Part shown: piece after piece, positions 45,437 through 59,240 of the stretch
Layout of the letters: each line of letters opens with the position of its first letter
Position numbering within the stretch: the first letter of the stretch is position 1
Origin: Ciborinia camelliae
Lineage: Eukaryota > Ascomycota > Leotiomycetes > Helotiales > Sclerotiniaceae
Direction of reading: 5' to 3'
Length of the DNA: 64,000 bases
Assembly: GCA_025890175.1 (NCBI GenBank)
Contig: JANPYM010000002.1
Coordinates: forward strand, 3,822,953 to 3,886,952
Program-made: the position numbers and the translations under genes
The notes under the pieces: model-generated
Seen by the model: only the letters and a program-made list of their open reading frames with translations
Databases searched by the model: none
Told to the model about the DNA's origin: nothing

Positions 45437-47879
45437 ATGGCACCACCCGCTGTCGGACGCAAGTCCAAGAATACCAGTAAGGTTAAAAACGATGCGCGAA
45501 CTTTGAAAAGGAAAAGAGATGTAGAAGATCATGAAAAACTTCAAAAAGCAGTTGATGAGCTTGTAAGTTCTACAGCTTTCTTTAGTTATCAGCACTCACT
45601 TACTCTCTTAGGATGTGAAAGCAGAAATCAAAAACTTCTCCGACCTCCCCCTATCTGGACCGACCTCATCTGGGCTCGAAGCATCTCATTTTAAAACTTT
45701 AACGGACGTTCAATCGAAGGCTGTACCTCTCGCGCTTAAAGGGAAAGATATTCTAGGTGCTGCGAAAACTGGTAGTGGAAAGACTCTGTCGTTTTTAGTA
45801 CCGGTTTTGGAGAATCTCTACCGACAGAAATGGACCGAATTAGATGGCCTCGGTGCTCTCATTATATCGCCCACTCGAGAGCTGGCAATACAAATCTTCG
45901 AAGTTCTGCGAAAAATTGGACGATATCACACTTTCTCTGCAGGACTAATCATTGGAGGTCGAAGTTTACAAGAGGAGAGGGAGCGTTTAGGGAGGATGAA
46001 TATTCTGGTGTGTACACCTGGGCGCATGTTACAGCATATGGACCAAACGGCCGCATTCGACGTGGACAATCTACAAATGTTAGTCCTAGATGAGGCAGAT
46101 CGAATTATGGACATGGGATTTCAGACATCTGTCGATGCTATACTGGAGCATCTGCCAAAGCAAAGACAGACAATGCTCTTCAGCGCCACTCAAACGAAAA
46201 AGGTCTCAGACCTAGGACGATTGAGTTTGAAGGAACCCGAATATGTCGCAGTGCACGAAGCTGCATCCTCTGCTACCCCCACAACATTACAACAACATTA
46301 CTGCGTGGTGCCTCTGCCCGAAAAACTAAACACTCTTTTTGGCTTCATCCGAGCTAATCTGAAAGCTAAAATAATAGTATTTATGTCTTCAGGCAAGCAA
46401 GTGCGCTTTGTCTATGAGAGTTTAAGACACTTGCAACCTGGTATCCCATTGCTTCATCTACACGGTAGGCAAAAACAAACCGCCAGGCTAGATGTCACCT
46501 CGAAGTTCTCTTCATCGAAGAATTCTTGTATATTTGCTACCGATGTCGTTGCACGAGGTCTTGACTTTCCTGCGGTCGATTGGGTCATCCAATTGGATTG
46601 CCCTGAGGATGCTGATACCTATATTCACAGGGTTGGTCGAACTGCACGTTATGGAAAAGTAGGCCGGGCAGTCCTATTCATGGATCCTTCGGAGGAAGAA
46701 GGCATGCTGAAACGATTGGAGCATAAGAAAGTACCGATACAAAAGATTAATATCCGACCTAATAAAACCCAAGACATCAAAAACCAGCTACAAAATATGT
46801 GTTTTCAAGACCCCGAGTTGAAATACCTAGGCCAGAAAGCATTTGTCAGTTATGCCAAATCGATTTTTCTACAGAAGGACAAGGAGATATTCAATATCAA
46901 TCAGGTTGATTTGGAGGGATATGCTTCGAGTATGGGTCTTCCCGGTGCGCCGAAAATCAAATTCCACAAAGGAAACGATGCGAAGAACGTCAAAAACGCC
47001 CCTAGAGGTGCTATTGAGTCTAGTGATGAGGACAGTGAAGCCGAAAAGAAACCCAAAAAGAAGGACGAAGTACGAACGAAATACGATAGAATGTTTGAGC
47101 GCCGTAACCAGGATGTTTTGTCTGGTCATTACTCGAAGATGATCGCAGACGATGACATTGCGAAGGTCGGGGATGGTACAGCGGATGCCGATGAGGACAA
47201 TGATTTCTTGTCAGTCAAGAGGGTATTGCCTGTGGATAATGATGATAGTTCCGATGACAGCGACGGTGGTGTTGCTACGGGACCATTAGGCAAGGTTATA
47301 GAAGGTATCAGCAAGAATCCTATCGTGATAGACTCTAAACGAAAAGAGAAACTATTGAAATCAAAGAAGAATCTCCTGAAGCTTAAGGACCGAGGAACAA
47401 AATTGGTATTCGATGCAGAAGGCAACCCTCACCAAGTATACGAATTAGAGGACGAAGAAGATTTCAGAGCCAGAGGCACAGCTGAGGAACAACGAGCGAA
47501 ATTCTTGGAAGAGGAAGCTGAAAGAGTTCGTGAAGCAGATCTTCTCGATAAACAAACGGCAAAGGATAAGAAACGAGAAAAGCGAGAGAAACGTAAAGCG
47601 AGAGAAGCAGCATTGAATGATGACGATGATGATGAGGCACCTGAATTGGCTGACGCTGGAGATGATGAAGATCCTATGGCTCTTCTCAGATCTTTGCCTC
47701 TACCAGAAGATGATGAGGATAGTACAGCGAGACCCGCAAAGAGACCTAAGAAATGGTTTGAGGATGATTCGGATGATGAAAGGAAGGTTGCCAAGAGAAA
47801 GAGTCGTGTTATTGAAGCGGCGGATGAGCCTGAGACATTGGAAGATCTTGAGGCTCTGGCTGCTGGACTTCTTAATTAA
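45437..47879 (+). CDS. DBP4: ATP-dependent RNA helicase Dbp4 (Hca4/DDX10)
   Basis: Exons 45437-45562 and 45612-47879 give 797 residues. The 49-nt intron is phase 0 and joins LQKAVDEL to [15 protein letters not shown]. Motifs: Walker [10 protein letters not shown] (92-100), SPTREL, TPGR, DEAD at 202-205, SAT in FSATQTKK, and [10 protein letters not shown]. The tail is acidic and coiled ([20 protein letters not shown]) and ends [12 protein letters not shown], typical of Dbp4. Known role: small-subunit processome helicase needed for release of U14 snoRNA in 18S maturation. The ATG chosen at 45437 is preceded in frame only by a TTG. Confidence 0.95.
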
Positions 47880-48369
47880 TGGTGTTGCGATCGGGATAAG
47901 CATAAGCATAAAATGTATAGATAGCATTGATAATCGGAATAAATTCATATACCCCCTTTACCTCTCTATCAATATCTACGTACTCCACTCAAAAATTTAT
48001 TGACCGTGAGTCCATGACCCTTAAATTGTTTTTTTCCGAACCTAGATTTACCCCTCCATCCCCAACCCCACATCCGCTTGTGAATCACACTACGATTGGC
48101 CCGGCCGGTCTTCAAAGCTTACCTCACATAAGCCGAGCCGGCCATTTCACCGTTCACCATATTTTTTATGGAGACCGACATCTGGCCTGGCTCGGAGGTC
48201 CTTATTCGCGGCACAGTGTCCCGCATAGGTTACCTAACCTTCGCACATGTGTGCACTTCTATTCTCTTCTTTTCTTCTTGCCTTGCTTTGCAATCGATGG
48301 ATGGATATTTGCGTCAAGGGAAAGGCAAAGTTTAAGCTTCTCACCACACCACACGAATGAGTGATCGAA
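47880..48369. other. Intergenic region, 490 bp, FAD1 leader
   Basis: 3' flank of DBP4 and 5' leader of FAD1. The notable item is an out-of-frame ATG at 48357 that opens a 9-codon ORF overlapping the FAD1 start (stop at 48384-48386). Confidence 0.55.
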
Positions 48370-49571
48370 ATGCAAGTTCCAGATGATAGTCATATTGAAA
48401 AGCAATGGCAGGCAGCTTGCGCTCGAGCGAATCCGCTTAATGGAAGTGCACACGATAGGGCGGCGGACCCGGATACGGATGTAGATGCGAATTCTGCGAA
48501 TGCTGCAAAATTAAATGAGGTTGGAGATGGCGATGGCGATGGCGATGGGGATGGGGATGACGCGAGGAATTTATTGGAGAGATGTAATGAGGTCGCGGGA
48601 AAAGTAAATGGGTTTTTGGAAGAGGAATTTGGGGAGGAAGAGGTGGTTTTGAGGGGGGTACAGGAGCAGACGAGGATTGCGCTGGGGGTTATTGAGGAGT
48701 GCTTGGGGAGATATAGGTATGTACTTGTGCGGTGGATTGAAGAGGAGGGGAGCAGATTGAGGGGATGTGTATTGGATTGGATATATGCTAACATCTCATG
48801 GATGCAAATAGTTTAGAAGAAATATCGTTTTCATACAACGGGGGGAAAGACTGTCTAGTCCTACTTATCCTCCTCCTCGCCGCTCTTTCCAATCACCAAT
48901 CCTCCACCTCCACCTCCACCTCTACCGCAACCCCTCCCCCGCTACCGCCCAAACTCCCCTCCGTCTACATCCTCTCCCCGCACCCCTTTCCCGAAGTCGA
49001 CGACTTTGTCGCTAGCTCCTCCGCACACTACCATCTGAGTCTCTCCCGCTATTCATCCCCCATGAAAGAAGCCTTCACCCAATATCTACACGAATACAAA
49101 CACGTCAAGGCGATTTTAGTAGGCACTAGGAGGACGGATCCGCACGGGGCGCAGCTGACGCATTTTGATATGACGGATGGAGGGTGGCCGAGGTTCATGA
49201 GGGTGCACCCAGTGATTGATTGGCACTATCGGGAGATTTGGGGTGTGAGTGATGATTTTTTGTCTTTTCCATCTATTCTATTATTTTGCCTTGAGAATCG
49301 CCCCTCGAGTTCTGGGGCATATGTCATGAGTGATGAGAATTGAAAGAGCGGAAAACTAACACGAGAATAGTTCATCCGCCACCTCAATATTCCCTACTGT
49401 TCACTCTACGATCAAGGATATACGTCATTAGGAGGCACAACAGATACCCATCCAAATCCGGTATTAGTAGCCGAGAATGAGAACGGAGAGAGAGACGGGA
49501 AGGAAAAGAAATTTAGACCGGCCTATGAGTTGGTGGAGGATATGGAGGAGAGGTTGGGCAGGGATTATTAG
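48370..49571 (+). CDS. FAD1: FAD synthetase (FMN adenylyltransferase, PAPS-reductase-like fold)
   Basis: Exons 48370-48716, 48812-49244 and 49371-49571 give 326 residues. Splices restore LGRYSLEEISFSYNGGKDCLVL and REIWGFIRHLNIPYC. The ATP pyrophosphatase P-loop is SYNGGKD (123-129), followed by VGTRRTDPHG, FMRVHPVIDWHYREIW and YTSLGGTTDTHPNP, the signature of eukaryotic Fad1. Role: makes FAD from FMN and ATP in the cytosol. The N-terminal 65 residues are poorly conserved in character and hold a Gly-Asp dipeptide run (52-64) encoded by a GATGGC/GATGGG minisatellite. A longer simple repeat (STSTSTSTATPPPLPP) sits just after the P-loop. Confidence 0.9.
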
Positions 49572-50701
49572 AGTAGGGTGTTGAGAAGGAGGGGAAAGGA
49601 AGGGAAAGGATGAGAGGGGGGCGTAGAGATAGATAGGTACTTATTTGGAGAAGAGGAAGAGGAAGAGGAACATCCATGCATATCCGAGATATCGACACAT
49701 GGGATTACCTACCTACCTACCTACCTAGTAAGTAGTCTACAATGCCTTTCCAAAGATGGAAAAGTAAGACGATCCCCGGATGATATGAGAACGGAACGGG
49801 ACGGGACGGGATGGGACAGGATGGGACGGGATGGGACGGAGATGAGGGGGGGGAGAGGAGAGGAGAGGAGAGGAGAAGCGATGCAATTAGACATAGGAAA
49901 CCTTCAAATTTCGAGACGAAGGCGAAGACGAAGACGAGACGACATGAGATGAGATGAATTCATGAAGAATACAGACAGAATTATTGAATAACATACCTAC
50001 CTACATGGATAGTATAGTATAGCATTAGTATAGTACCTATAGAGCGCTGGATTTCTTGATTTCTTATATATATACCTATAATTTTGATTTTTCTTTCTCT
50101 TTCTGCCCTCTTCCCATTGAGATTTCATATGCAAGATTAGGTACGTACCTGCCAGGTATGTATGAATGTATGTATTTTCTTTCAACATTATTCCCCATCA
50201 CATCGCATCACATCACATCACAACACAACATAAGCAACTCCAAACCAAATAAGTTCAAGTAAAGTAAAGTACAAAGGATATCTCCTCAAATACCTGCGTA
50301 CTAAACACCAGGCAGAAAAAAAAACAACCTCTCCTCTATGTATAGGTAGTATGTATAAACGAAAACCCCCGTGGTAAAGAGGCATTCGATCCAATCCGAT
50401 CCGATCCGATCCACGCCAACCCAATCCTATTGTAAAAACCGCATTCCATTCCATTCCATCCCGGTGGAATCCAGTTTGGTCCAGTCCAGCTTCATTCATA
50501 TGACGACAAGTTGATCACGAGTAACACCAACCCATATCCATATACATTTCCATGTTCATTTTCCCATTCCCATTACTCCTGGAGATACCGTATAAAAATA
50601 AAAAAGACCGCACCCGAGTCAAACCGCGCAATCTCATCAAAAGGTGTGAGAGACATAAACGCCGTTCATATACACCCCATCCCCTTACCACCATTAAAAA
50701 A
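49572..50701. other. Convergent intergenic region rich in simple repeats, 1.1 kb
   Basis: Lies between FAD1 and the SUN gene. Holds a GGGAC/GGGAT minisatellite with an AGAGG tail (49790-49875), CTAC microsatellites near 49710-49728, GATCC pentamers at 50388-50413 and a CATCACATCACA run near 50205. No gene. Confidence 0.6.
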
Positions 50702-53134
50702 CTACATGTGCTCAGCAGGATCAACCTCCCCGTGTAACTTAACACGATAAAGACAAGTATAAGGCACGGCTCCCTTTCCATAATTGCTCTTGCTCCTAAT
50801 TATAAACTTATTGGTCGCCGACGGATCCTTCGTAATATTCGCTGGCTTTTCCATTGAGAAATCTTTGAGATTGACTTGTACGTGAAAGGCTTGGTTGATA
50901 GGACCATCAATATCGTATGTCCATTCTGCCAATTTTATCCAGCCAAAACCGAGACCTTCGTGCTTATCTTCGTCGAAGGTTTCATTAGCTAGTGTGCTAA
51001 CTCTGAGGTAAGTGGGTTTGTCCGGAATGAAGGCCAGAAGTTCCATTTGTTTCGGTACTGCAAGAGGTGAAATGCCAGTTTTGGCGTATCCGGATTGGGG
51101 GAAATGCTCCACGACAACTTCTTCGGGCCAAACACTGTAAGAAGTGAGAATGCCAAGCGTAGGACCGTTGCCATTGTGTTGTGGCGAGCACCAGCAATCA
51201 CCAATGTCTTCCCAGGGGGTGAGAGCTGCATGAGCTGGGTTGGGGAGGGGAACGGGATGGTTGGCCCAGTAGGCGAGACTTCTGTGGATGAAGTTAACGT
51301 CCATGTGTGGAAACCGGTAGGAAGGTGAGGTAAGTCGGGGGATGATGGCGGAATGGGAACGTTTGGCAAAATAATCCATTTGGCGGATGGGTTGGTCGGC
51401 TTTGTTGTCAACGTTTGCCTGTGAGATGGCTTCAATTTGAGCTCTGACGACATCTTGGGCAAGTGCCTTGACTTGTTCAGCGGTGAGTGCTTTCTTTCCA
51501 AGGTTTGCAACCCTCTCTTCCAAGTCTTTGGTAAGTTTTCGAAGCTCCGAGCTAATTTCTCCGGGGGATTCGGCCCAACGCTTTTTGATTAATTCGATGA
51601 CATCGTCTTTTGAGGCGATCTTGCCATCTTTGATCAGTTGTTGTAATCGAGCTTGGTGAAGAACATCAAATTCAGAGCCAGCCCATTGTTGAATCTTAAT
51701 TTTGTTGCTCTCAAGGTATCGGTCAAAGTCTTTGGAATTGTACACTTCATGATTGCGAGTATCAGACTTGGAATCTGAGGGTGGTGGCTTGGAATCTGAG
51801 GGTGGGGGCTTGGAATCAGAGGGTGGTGGTCCTGCAGGAGAACTCGTTGGAATAAGAGACGTATCAGCTCGAATCTTCTCTCGCATGGCTTGCCAAAGAT
51901 TCGCTGGGAGAATTGGTTTGCCATACTTGTCCTTGTCAAGAGCAACGAAATTAGGAAGAATTCTCTTAATTTCTGCAATAGCGTTCTCGTGGATCTTAGA
52001 ATTATATTTGAGGAGTTTGATATCGGATTCAGCAGTATCCAGACGACGGAGAAGAGGTCTGAGTTCCGATGGAGCGAAGGCTTGGAAGGGTTGTCGGATT
52101 CCCGTGGGTAAGAATTGTGCAATATTTGCCGAAACGTCGGAGCCATACCAATGTAATCCAGGACCGCCACTATTTAAATATACAATCCATGAAATGAAGA
52201 GAGTAATGAAGGTAGCGACGATAATGAAGGCAATGAGGCCACAAGCAAATAGTAACAGGGAGGACTCGGTGGGCTTGCCCAAAAGGCCGAAGAATCCTTT
52301 TGCAAGTTTTTGGAAACTATGGATATCAAGTCAGCTAATTTTCTGTATTAATGGAATAAAATTTACTCACAAGTGAAGTGGTGATATTAGAAACTCTCTA
52401 AAGTCGAAAGTAGTTCCCTCACCGAGATCCAAAAAGGTTCCATCTTCAGCACCGCCACGAATGGATTGTTGCTCTTCAATAATATCCCGCAATGCAACAC
52501 GACGGTTTTGCTCGCCCCCGTCCAAAGAGGGGCCCGAGAAACCCAGAGAATCATCTTGTTGGTAAGAAGTGGATACAATGCTAGCATTGTCAAACAATTG
52601 GCTTTCATTTTGGAAATTTCTATCAACACTCTGTGGAGCAGCAACTCGTCGCTTGACAGGTCCAGATCTTGAACGCATAGAAGGAGTATGGGCGGGAGCA
52701 CCAAGAATTGGTCTAACAGCAGGGGCATCAACTTATTAAGTTAGTCAACATTCAGAAAATTGGAATTGGAAAAACTTACCATCTGGAACTGGTTCTGCAG
52801 CTTGAGAATCTTGTCTAAGTCTGGTTCCCTTGTAAAGTGGTTCGGGTTCTAAAAGACGCTCGATGACGCTAGAGATATCATTGGCCAATGGAGCACTTCT
52901 TGGACCGTAGTTTGGGAGGGCAAGTGTGTTTGTACCGTATGAAGTACTAGTAGAGGCTGCCATGGGAGGAAGGCCAGTGCCACGTTCAGAACCAGCTACT
53001 GAGCCAGCTGCTTTCCGAGGACGACCTCTGCCTGGTGTTCGGGAGACGGGAATATCTTCAGGGCCGACAGCATGGGCCCCGCCAACACTGCTAGCAGCGC
53101 GGCTACCAGCTCGAGTAGTACGTATTGTAGACAT
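50702..53134 (-). CDS. sad1: SUN-domain inner nuclear membrane protein (Sad1/Mps3-like)
   Basis: Exons 52780-53134, 52371-52731 and 50702-52316 give 776 residues. Splices join EPVPDVDAPAVRPIL and SPLHFFQKLAKGFFG. The N-terminal 255 residues are Arg/Ser-rich and should be nucleoplasmic. One membrane segment lies at about 258-286 (SLLLFACGLIAFIIVATFIT). The luminal part has coiled coil (about 300-330 and 450-510) and the C-terminal SUN domain (ALTPWEDIGDCWCSPQHNGN...ILTSYSVWPEEVVVEHFP...NYGKGAVPYTCLYRVKLHG). A 24-nt repeat encodes three PPSDSK-type units near residues 395-420. Role: forms LINC complexes with KASH proteins and tethers spindle pole body or telomeres to the envelope. Confidence 0.92.
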
Positions 53135-55719
53135 TGTTCGTTATGGTTGTTGTAAGAGTTGCTTTCTTAGCAGCGGTATGTATCGTGAGAAGAATGGGAG
53201 TATTCGAAAGACTCGAGATTAGATGGGTATCTGCAGATATATATATATGTATTAGAATAAAATTGTTCAAAACTTCGAGGGTACAGCCAATGAGATGGTG
53301 CAAAATCAATCTTCGAAGCTATTTCATACGGCTGTTTCACCGTATCAATGGAGGGGAGTAGCGGAGAGCGGTACCTTCGAAATTGACCTCGTAAATTGTT
53401 GGACCAACTTCAAATGATCTTGTCCTGCGAACGTTAGAAGAAATTAAGAAGCGAGGAGCCAGAGGCTATGTCGAGAAGTTTTATGTGCAATGTCTTTTTG
53501 CCGATTGTGAAAAGGCGTAGCTATTGTGAAGCTATTCGGATAATTTCACAATAAGAACAATAGGAACTCAAATTCACTTTTCAAGCAAAACGGCACACCA
53601 AATTTTCTCGTCTACGCGTCTCGATAAGAAGCGAAATCAAAAAAGTAGAACTGTGAAGCATCTGTATTGTATGCGCAATAATTATTATGGTTGATTGTAC
53701 TCCTTGGCGCGTGCTGAGATATTGAGGTTCACGATATCGCGGAACACATTGAATGATATAATAGCTTCAAAGGCCATTTAAGAAGTGAGCTGCAAACAGC
53801 AAACAGAGTTTCTCGCTACGAAATATTGAATAAGATTTGTTGAACTACAAAGTAATGATGAATTCAGCCAAATGAAAATATAAAATACAAAGGAAGTTTT
53901 TCTTTCAAATTTTATATGATTATATGAGAGGTTGAGGTTGGATTTCTTTTTCTTCATTCCTCGCTTTGAGAAGTTGTAGTGTGGTGGTAGTTGTTTGTTG
54001 TTCTTGTTGTTGAAGATTTGGATGGAACAAAGAAAAGAAAAGCGAGCTACCTAGGTACCTAGGTAGGTAGAATATCAATCCAATCAATAATGGTAAGGCT
54101 ATCAGCCAAATCTGCAAACTTTGAAGCCTCGTTTTATTTTATTGACGGACGACCTCGGGAGTACTGGGATTGTTATCAGCCACAGTCACGAGCCACAGCG
54201 GCAGTTTTAGGGCCATATATTACCGAGTGGGTGATGTGATTTGATTTTTGATTTGATGATTTCAATTTACCAATCAATGAATTGCATGTGATTTCGTTTC
54301 ACCAGCCACATATAAAATTGATGATAAGACCAATCAAAATCAGAATAAAACGATCAAAATGATCAAAAGATCAGCATGGGAGCCCGTTGTAACGTTGTTC
54401 CACCTTTTTACTCCGTAGTAACAGTCTAATAAAACACATTACGACGTCAGCCAATTTTGAATTGAGTTTTTTAGACGGGAATCCCAAACTTCCGATTCAT
54501 CTTTCTTTTCAATCTTCACATCACACACTCCCGTCTCTCTCTCTCTCTTTTTTTTCCATAAATAGGACATGATCGATCCTACATACAGTCGAGTCGAGTC
54601 GATCAAAGGTTGATCAATTGATAACTTCTGAATCCGAATCTGAATCCGAATCTGAAGTCTTCTATAAGTTCTCTTCTTCTTATCATTACTCTTTATTCAT
54701 GCCTACCTAGTATCTAAATACCTAGGTACTAGGTAGTGCGGTAGTATATTAGTTAATCGTCACCGGCAACGCTACCCCCGAAAGCTACTCGATTGATAGT
54801 GTTTTCGTAAGTCTCTTCGGTACAACCCAACGTATCTAATTCGAGCGGCTATGGGATGGAATGGGATGGGATTACAGACTCATCCATGATCATCAGACAA
54901 GTCAGACTTTCTGGTGGAATGATTCTCGTCACCCACACACCGGTCGGTAGGTACCTTACTTCAATACTACCTCCCTTACCTATAGGTACACACCTACTAC
55001 TATCAAGCCGGAAGAGACTGACTGCCAGTGACCTACCGGGTTACTCAATTACAACATGATGTATCTATCCGCAAATTACAAATTTACCTACTAGGTAGGT
55101 AGGTAGGTACCTAGGTAGGTATCGGTCCATAAGATTATGATTATTTGGGTAACACATCGCTGCTCAATATATTAATCTTCACAGTAGGTAGGTATATTCA
55201 ATATACTACCAGGTATGATATATGATATATCGGAATATATTAACGTGTTAGATTTTTGAAATTTGAGGCAATCCAATCCTCGTTAGCCCCTGACAAATGC
55301 AACCTATCCATTGTCATTATTGACTCATTCCAGTCTCGAACCCCATCTCATCTCATCTCATCTATATTTACCTATTTTGTCCCGTTCGTTTGAGCAGTTT
55401 CGAATTCCAACCTTGAAATTGCCCCACCATTGATCTGCACTGATCCTGCAGTCCCCCGAAGACCGAGATTCTCATCTTTACAGTAGTACAGTACCTACCT
55501 AGTACTGTACCACCTGCAGTCTGTCTCCAGACCAGACCATTCATTAATTTCAAGCTGGAGGTTATTATTCCACACCCTCGCTCGCTGTTTGTATTGAATT
55601 GAATTAATTGTATTGTGACTTTTTTCCAAAAGTTCCCTTTTCAATTTCGAGTACAACGCATTACATTACAATACAATACAAATACAATCAAAGATAACAA
55701 TTCAATCCAAACAGCAGTC
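53135..55719. other. Divergent intergenic region, 2.6 kb
   Basis: Holds the promoters of the SUN gene (minus) and the epimerase (plus). It contains TACCTAGGTA/TAGG tracts (54049-54068, 54718-54737, 55090-55122), CT runs near 54535, ACGCGT at 53614-53619, and a long pyrimidine- and CA-rich stretch before the epimerase ATG. No ORF is convincing. Confidence 0.55.
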
Positions 55720-57212
<1,493 letters not shown>

Positions 57213-59240
57213 TGTAAGGCAGGGCCTTGAAACACTTTTACGGGTTATTGGGGGGAATGGGGGGGGGGGACAAGGAAAGAAATTCACGAATTATTTTGAG
57301 CACTTGCATGAGGGTTACATTAGTTAAAGATACCTATCAACCCAATTTATTTACGACCAATTAGATTAGATGATGAAAGGAAAATTCAAAGTTTACCTAC
57401 CTGTCTACCTACCTCCCTACGTGATTGTTTTAAGGAATGGGAGGTAAAAAGAAAGATGTGAATGAATGAAATAATTCTTCTTGCAAAGAGGGACAGATAT
57501 TGATAGGTAGGTAGGTAGGTAGGTAGGTGGGTACATTTGATAGGATAGGTGGAATAAATAAATGGATAAATGGATAAATAGATAAATAGACTCATGGATG
57601 GTGATACGAGGGAATAAGGGGGGGGTAGAACGAAGGTAGGATAGGGAAGGTCCACCATTCCTTGGGGAGAAATACTGGACGGGGCCTATTTAGGTAGGTT
57701 GGTTGGTAGATATACTGAGGATGGGTTGGTTGGTAGATATACTGAGGATGGGTTGGTTGGGAAGTTGGTTGGTTGGTAGGGAGGTGGGAAGGGAGGGTAG
57801 GTCGCTGGAGGTTGGTTGGGTAGGTACCTATCTATCTGTAGTAGATTTCAGATTTCTGTTATGGGGTTGTTAGAGGGTATGATACCACCTATATAGAGAA
57901 TAGAATCGAAAGTAGAATAGAAAGTAGAAAGATGGAAAAACGAAATGAAAAGGAAGAGATAGGAATCTGAATGGAAGGAGATGACGGAGTTGAACCCCCT
58001 GGTCTGGTCTATTTTGATGGTCTGATTATAAAATGATTGATTGATTGATGGATTGTCCACCCGGATGGAGCTGGAGATAGTTGGATTATAATAATACCTA
58101 TCCCCGCCATACAAGTTACAAGTTAAAAAGCAAGCAAGCAAATCCATGGATGGATCGATCGGATCGATCCGTCAATTCAATCTGTCAGTTACCAGTTAGT
58201 TAGTTAGTTAGTAGCTAAATCCAAGTCTAAATCTAATTATTAGAGTCTAATAAAGTAAATAAGGTTAAGTGGAATCGTGAATGTTAGTTAAACAATACCT
58301 ACCTACCTACCTAGGTAGGTAATGCATGTTCTTCCAAGGATGATCAAATTATAATAAGAAAGTGTACCTAGCTAATGTACCAACGGAAAGCTAGAAATAG
58401 GAACTGGACTACCTAGGAAGCTGCTTGCTTGCTTGCATGCTTGCTAGGAGGGCCGGCGAGGGCCGGGGAGGATCGCGCAAGTGCGGGGGTGGACTTGGAC
58501 TTGGCTTTGGCTTGTTTTTGGGGGGACGGGGATCCATACGTTGACGGAGGTGATAGGAGATAGACAGGGGGGTAAGCGGGGATTTTTTCGGATGTGGGGT
58601 TATGGTTTTGAGGGTGTGTTATTAGCCTCATATGCGAGACCGTTTTGTTACTACATAGTGCATGGGGTGTGTGAGTAGTTGGGGCGGATTTGTTAAAGTT
58701 AGGAATTGGAATTGATGGAATGATTGATTGAGCTTTAGGATGGGGGATTTTTTTTTGGATATTGATATTGATAAGTAGATTTATGAAGGAGGAGTAATAA
58801 GGAAGGGAGGTAAGAACAGATAAAAAGAAAGGGCAAAAGCTGAAGTGCTGAAGTTGGAAAGGAATACTAGATATTACTTATGTTATGTTGGTAAAGGTTG
58901 GTTGGTTTGGTTTTGTTTGGTATGGATGGATCATTTTAAATGGTGAGGGAATCATCTGCTCTGAATTGAAACTTGAGGAATAAAACCTACTTGTTGCAAT
59001 TGAGAGGAGGAATGGTAAGGTTTTTATAATTCACTTGCAGTGAGATGAGATGAGACGAGCTTGCGTATCTATCTGCACTTTACTTCTTACCCCTCCTTAT
59101 TAATGCATACTTGAATCATTTCCACATTACAAATCCCATCCCCACGTCACTAACTAACATACCATCTCACATTCTCACATCTATCCATCCATCCATCCAC
59201 CTACACCACTAGTAACCAGAATCAACTATAACACGCAAAA
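57213..59240. other. Simple-repeat-rich intergenic region, 2.0 kb
   Basis: TAGG arrays (57505-57530, 58299-58321), GATAAATA and TGATTGAT runs, a 27-bp tandem duplication (57699-57760), a GCTTGCTTGC tract at 58423-58445 and TATCCATCCATCCATCC near 59182. No gene recognised. The last part includes the promoter of the oxidoreductase. Confidence 0.6.
57699..57760. repeat. 27-bp tandem duplication, about 2.3 copies
   Basis: A 27-bp unit beginning TTGGTTGGTAGATATACTGA is repeated without change (57699-57725 and 57726-57752), followed by a partial third copy (TTGGTTGG). Confidence 0.85.
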
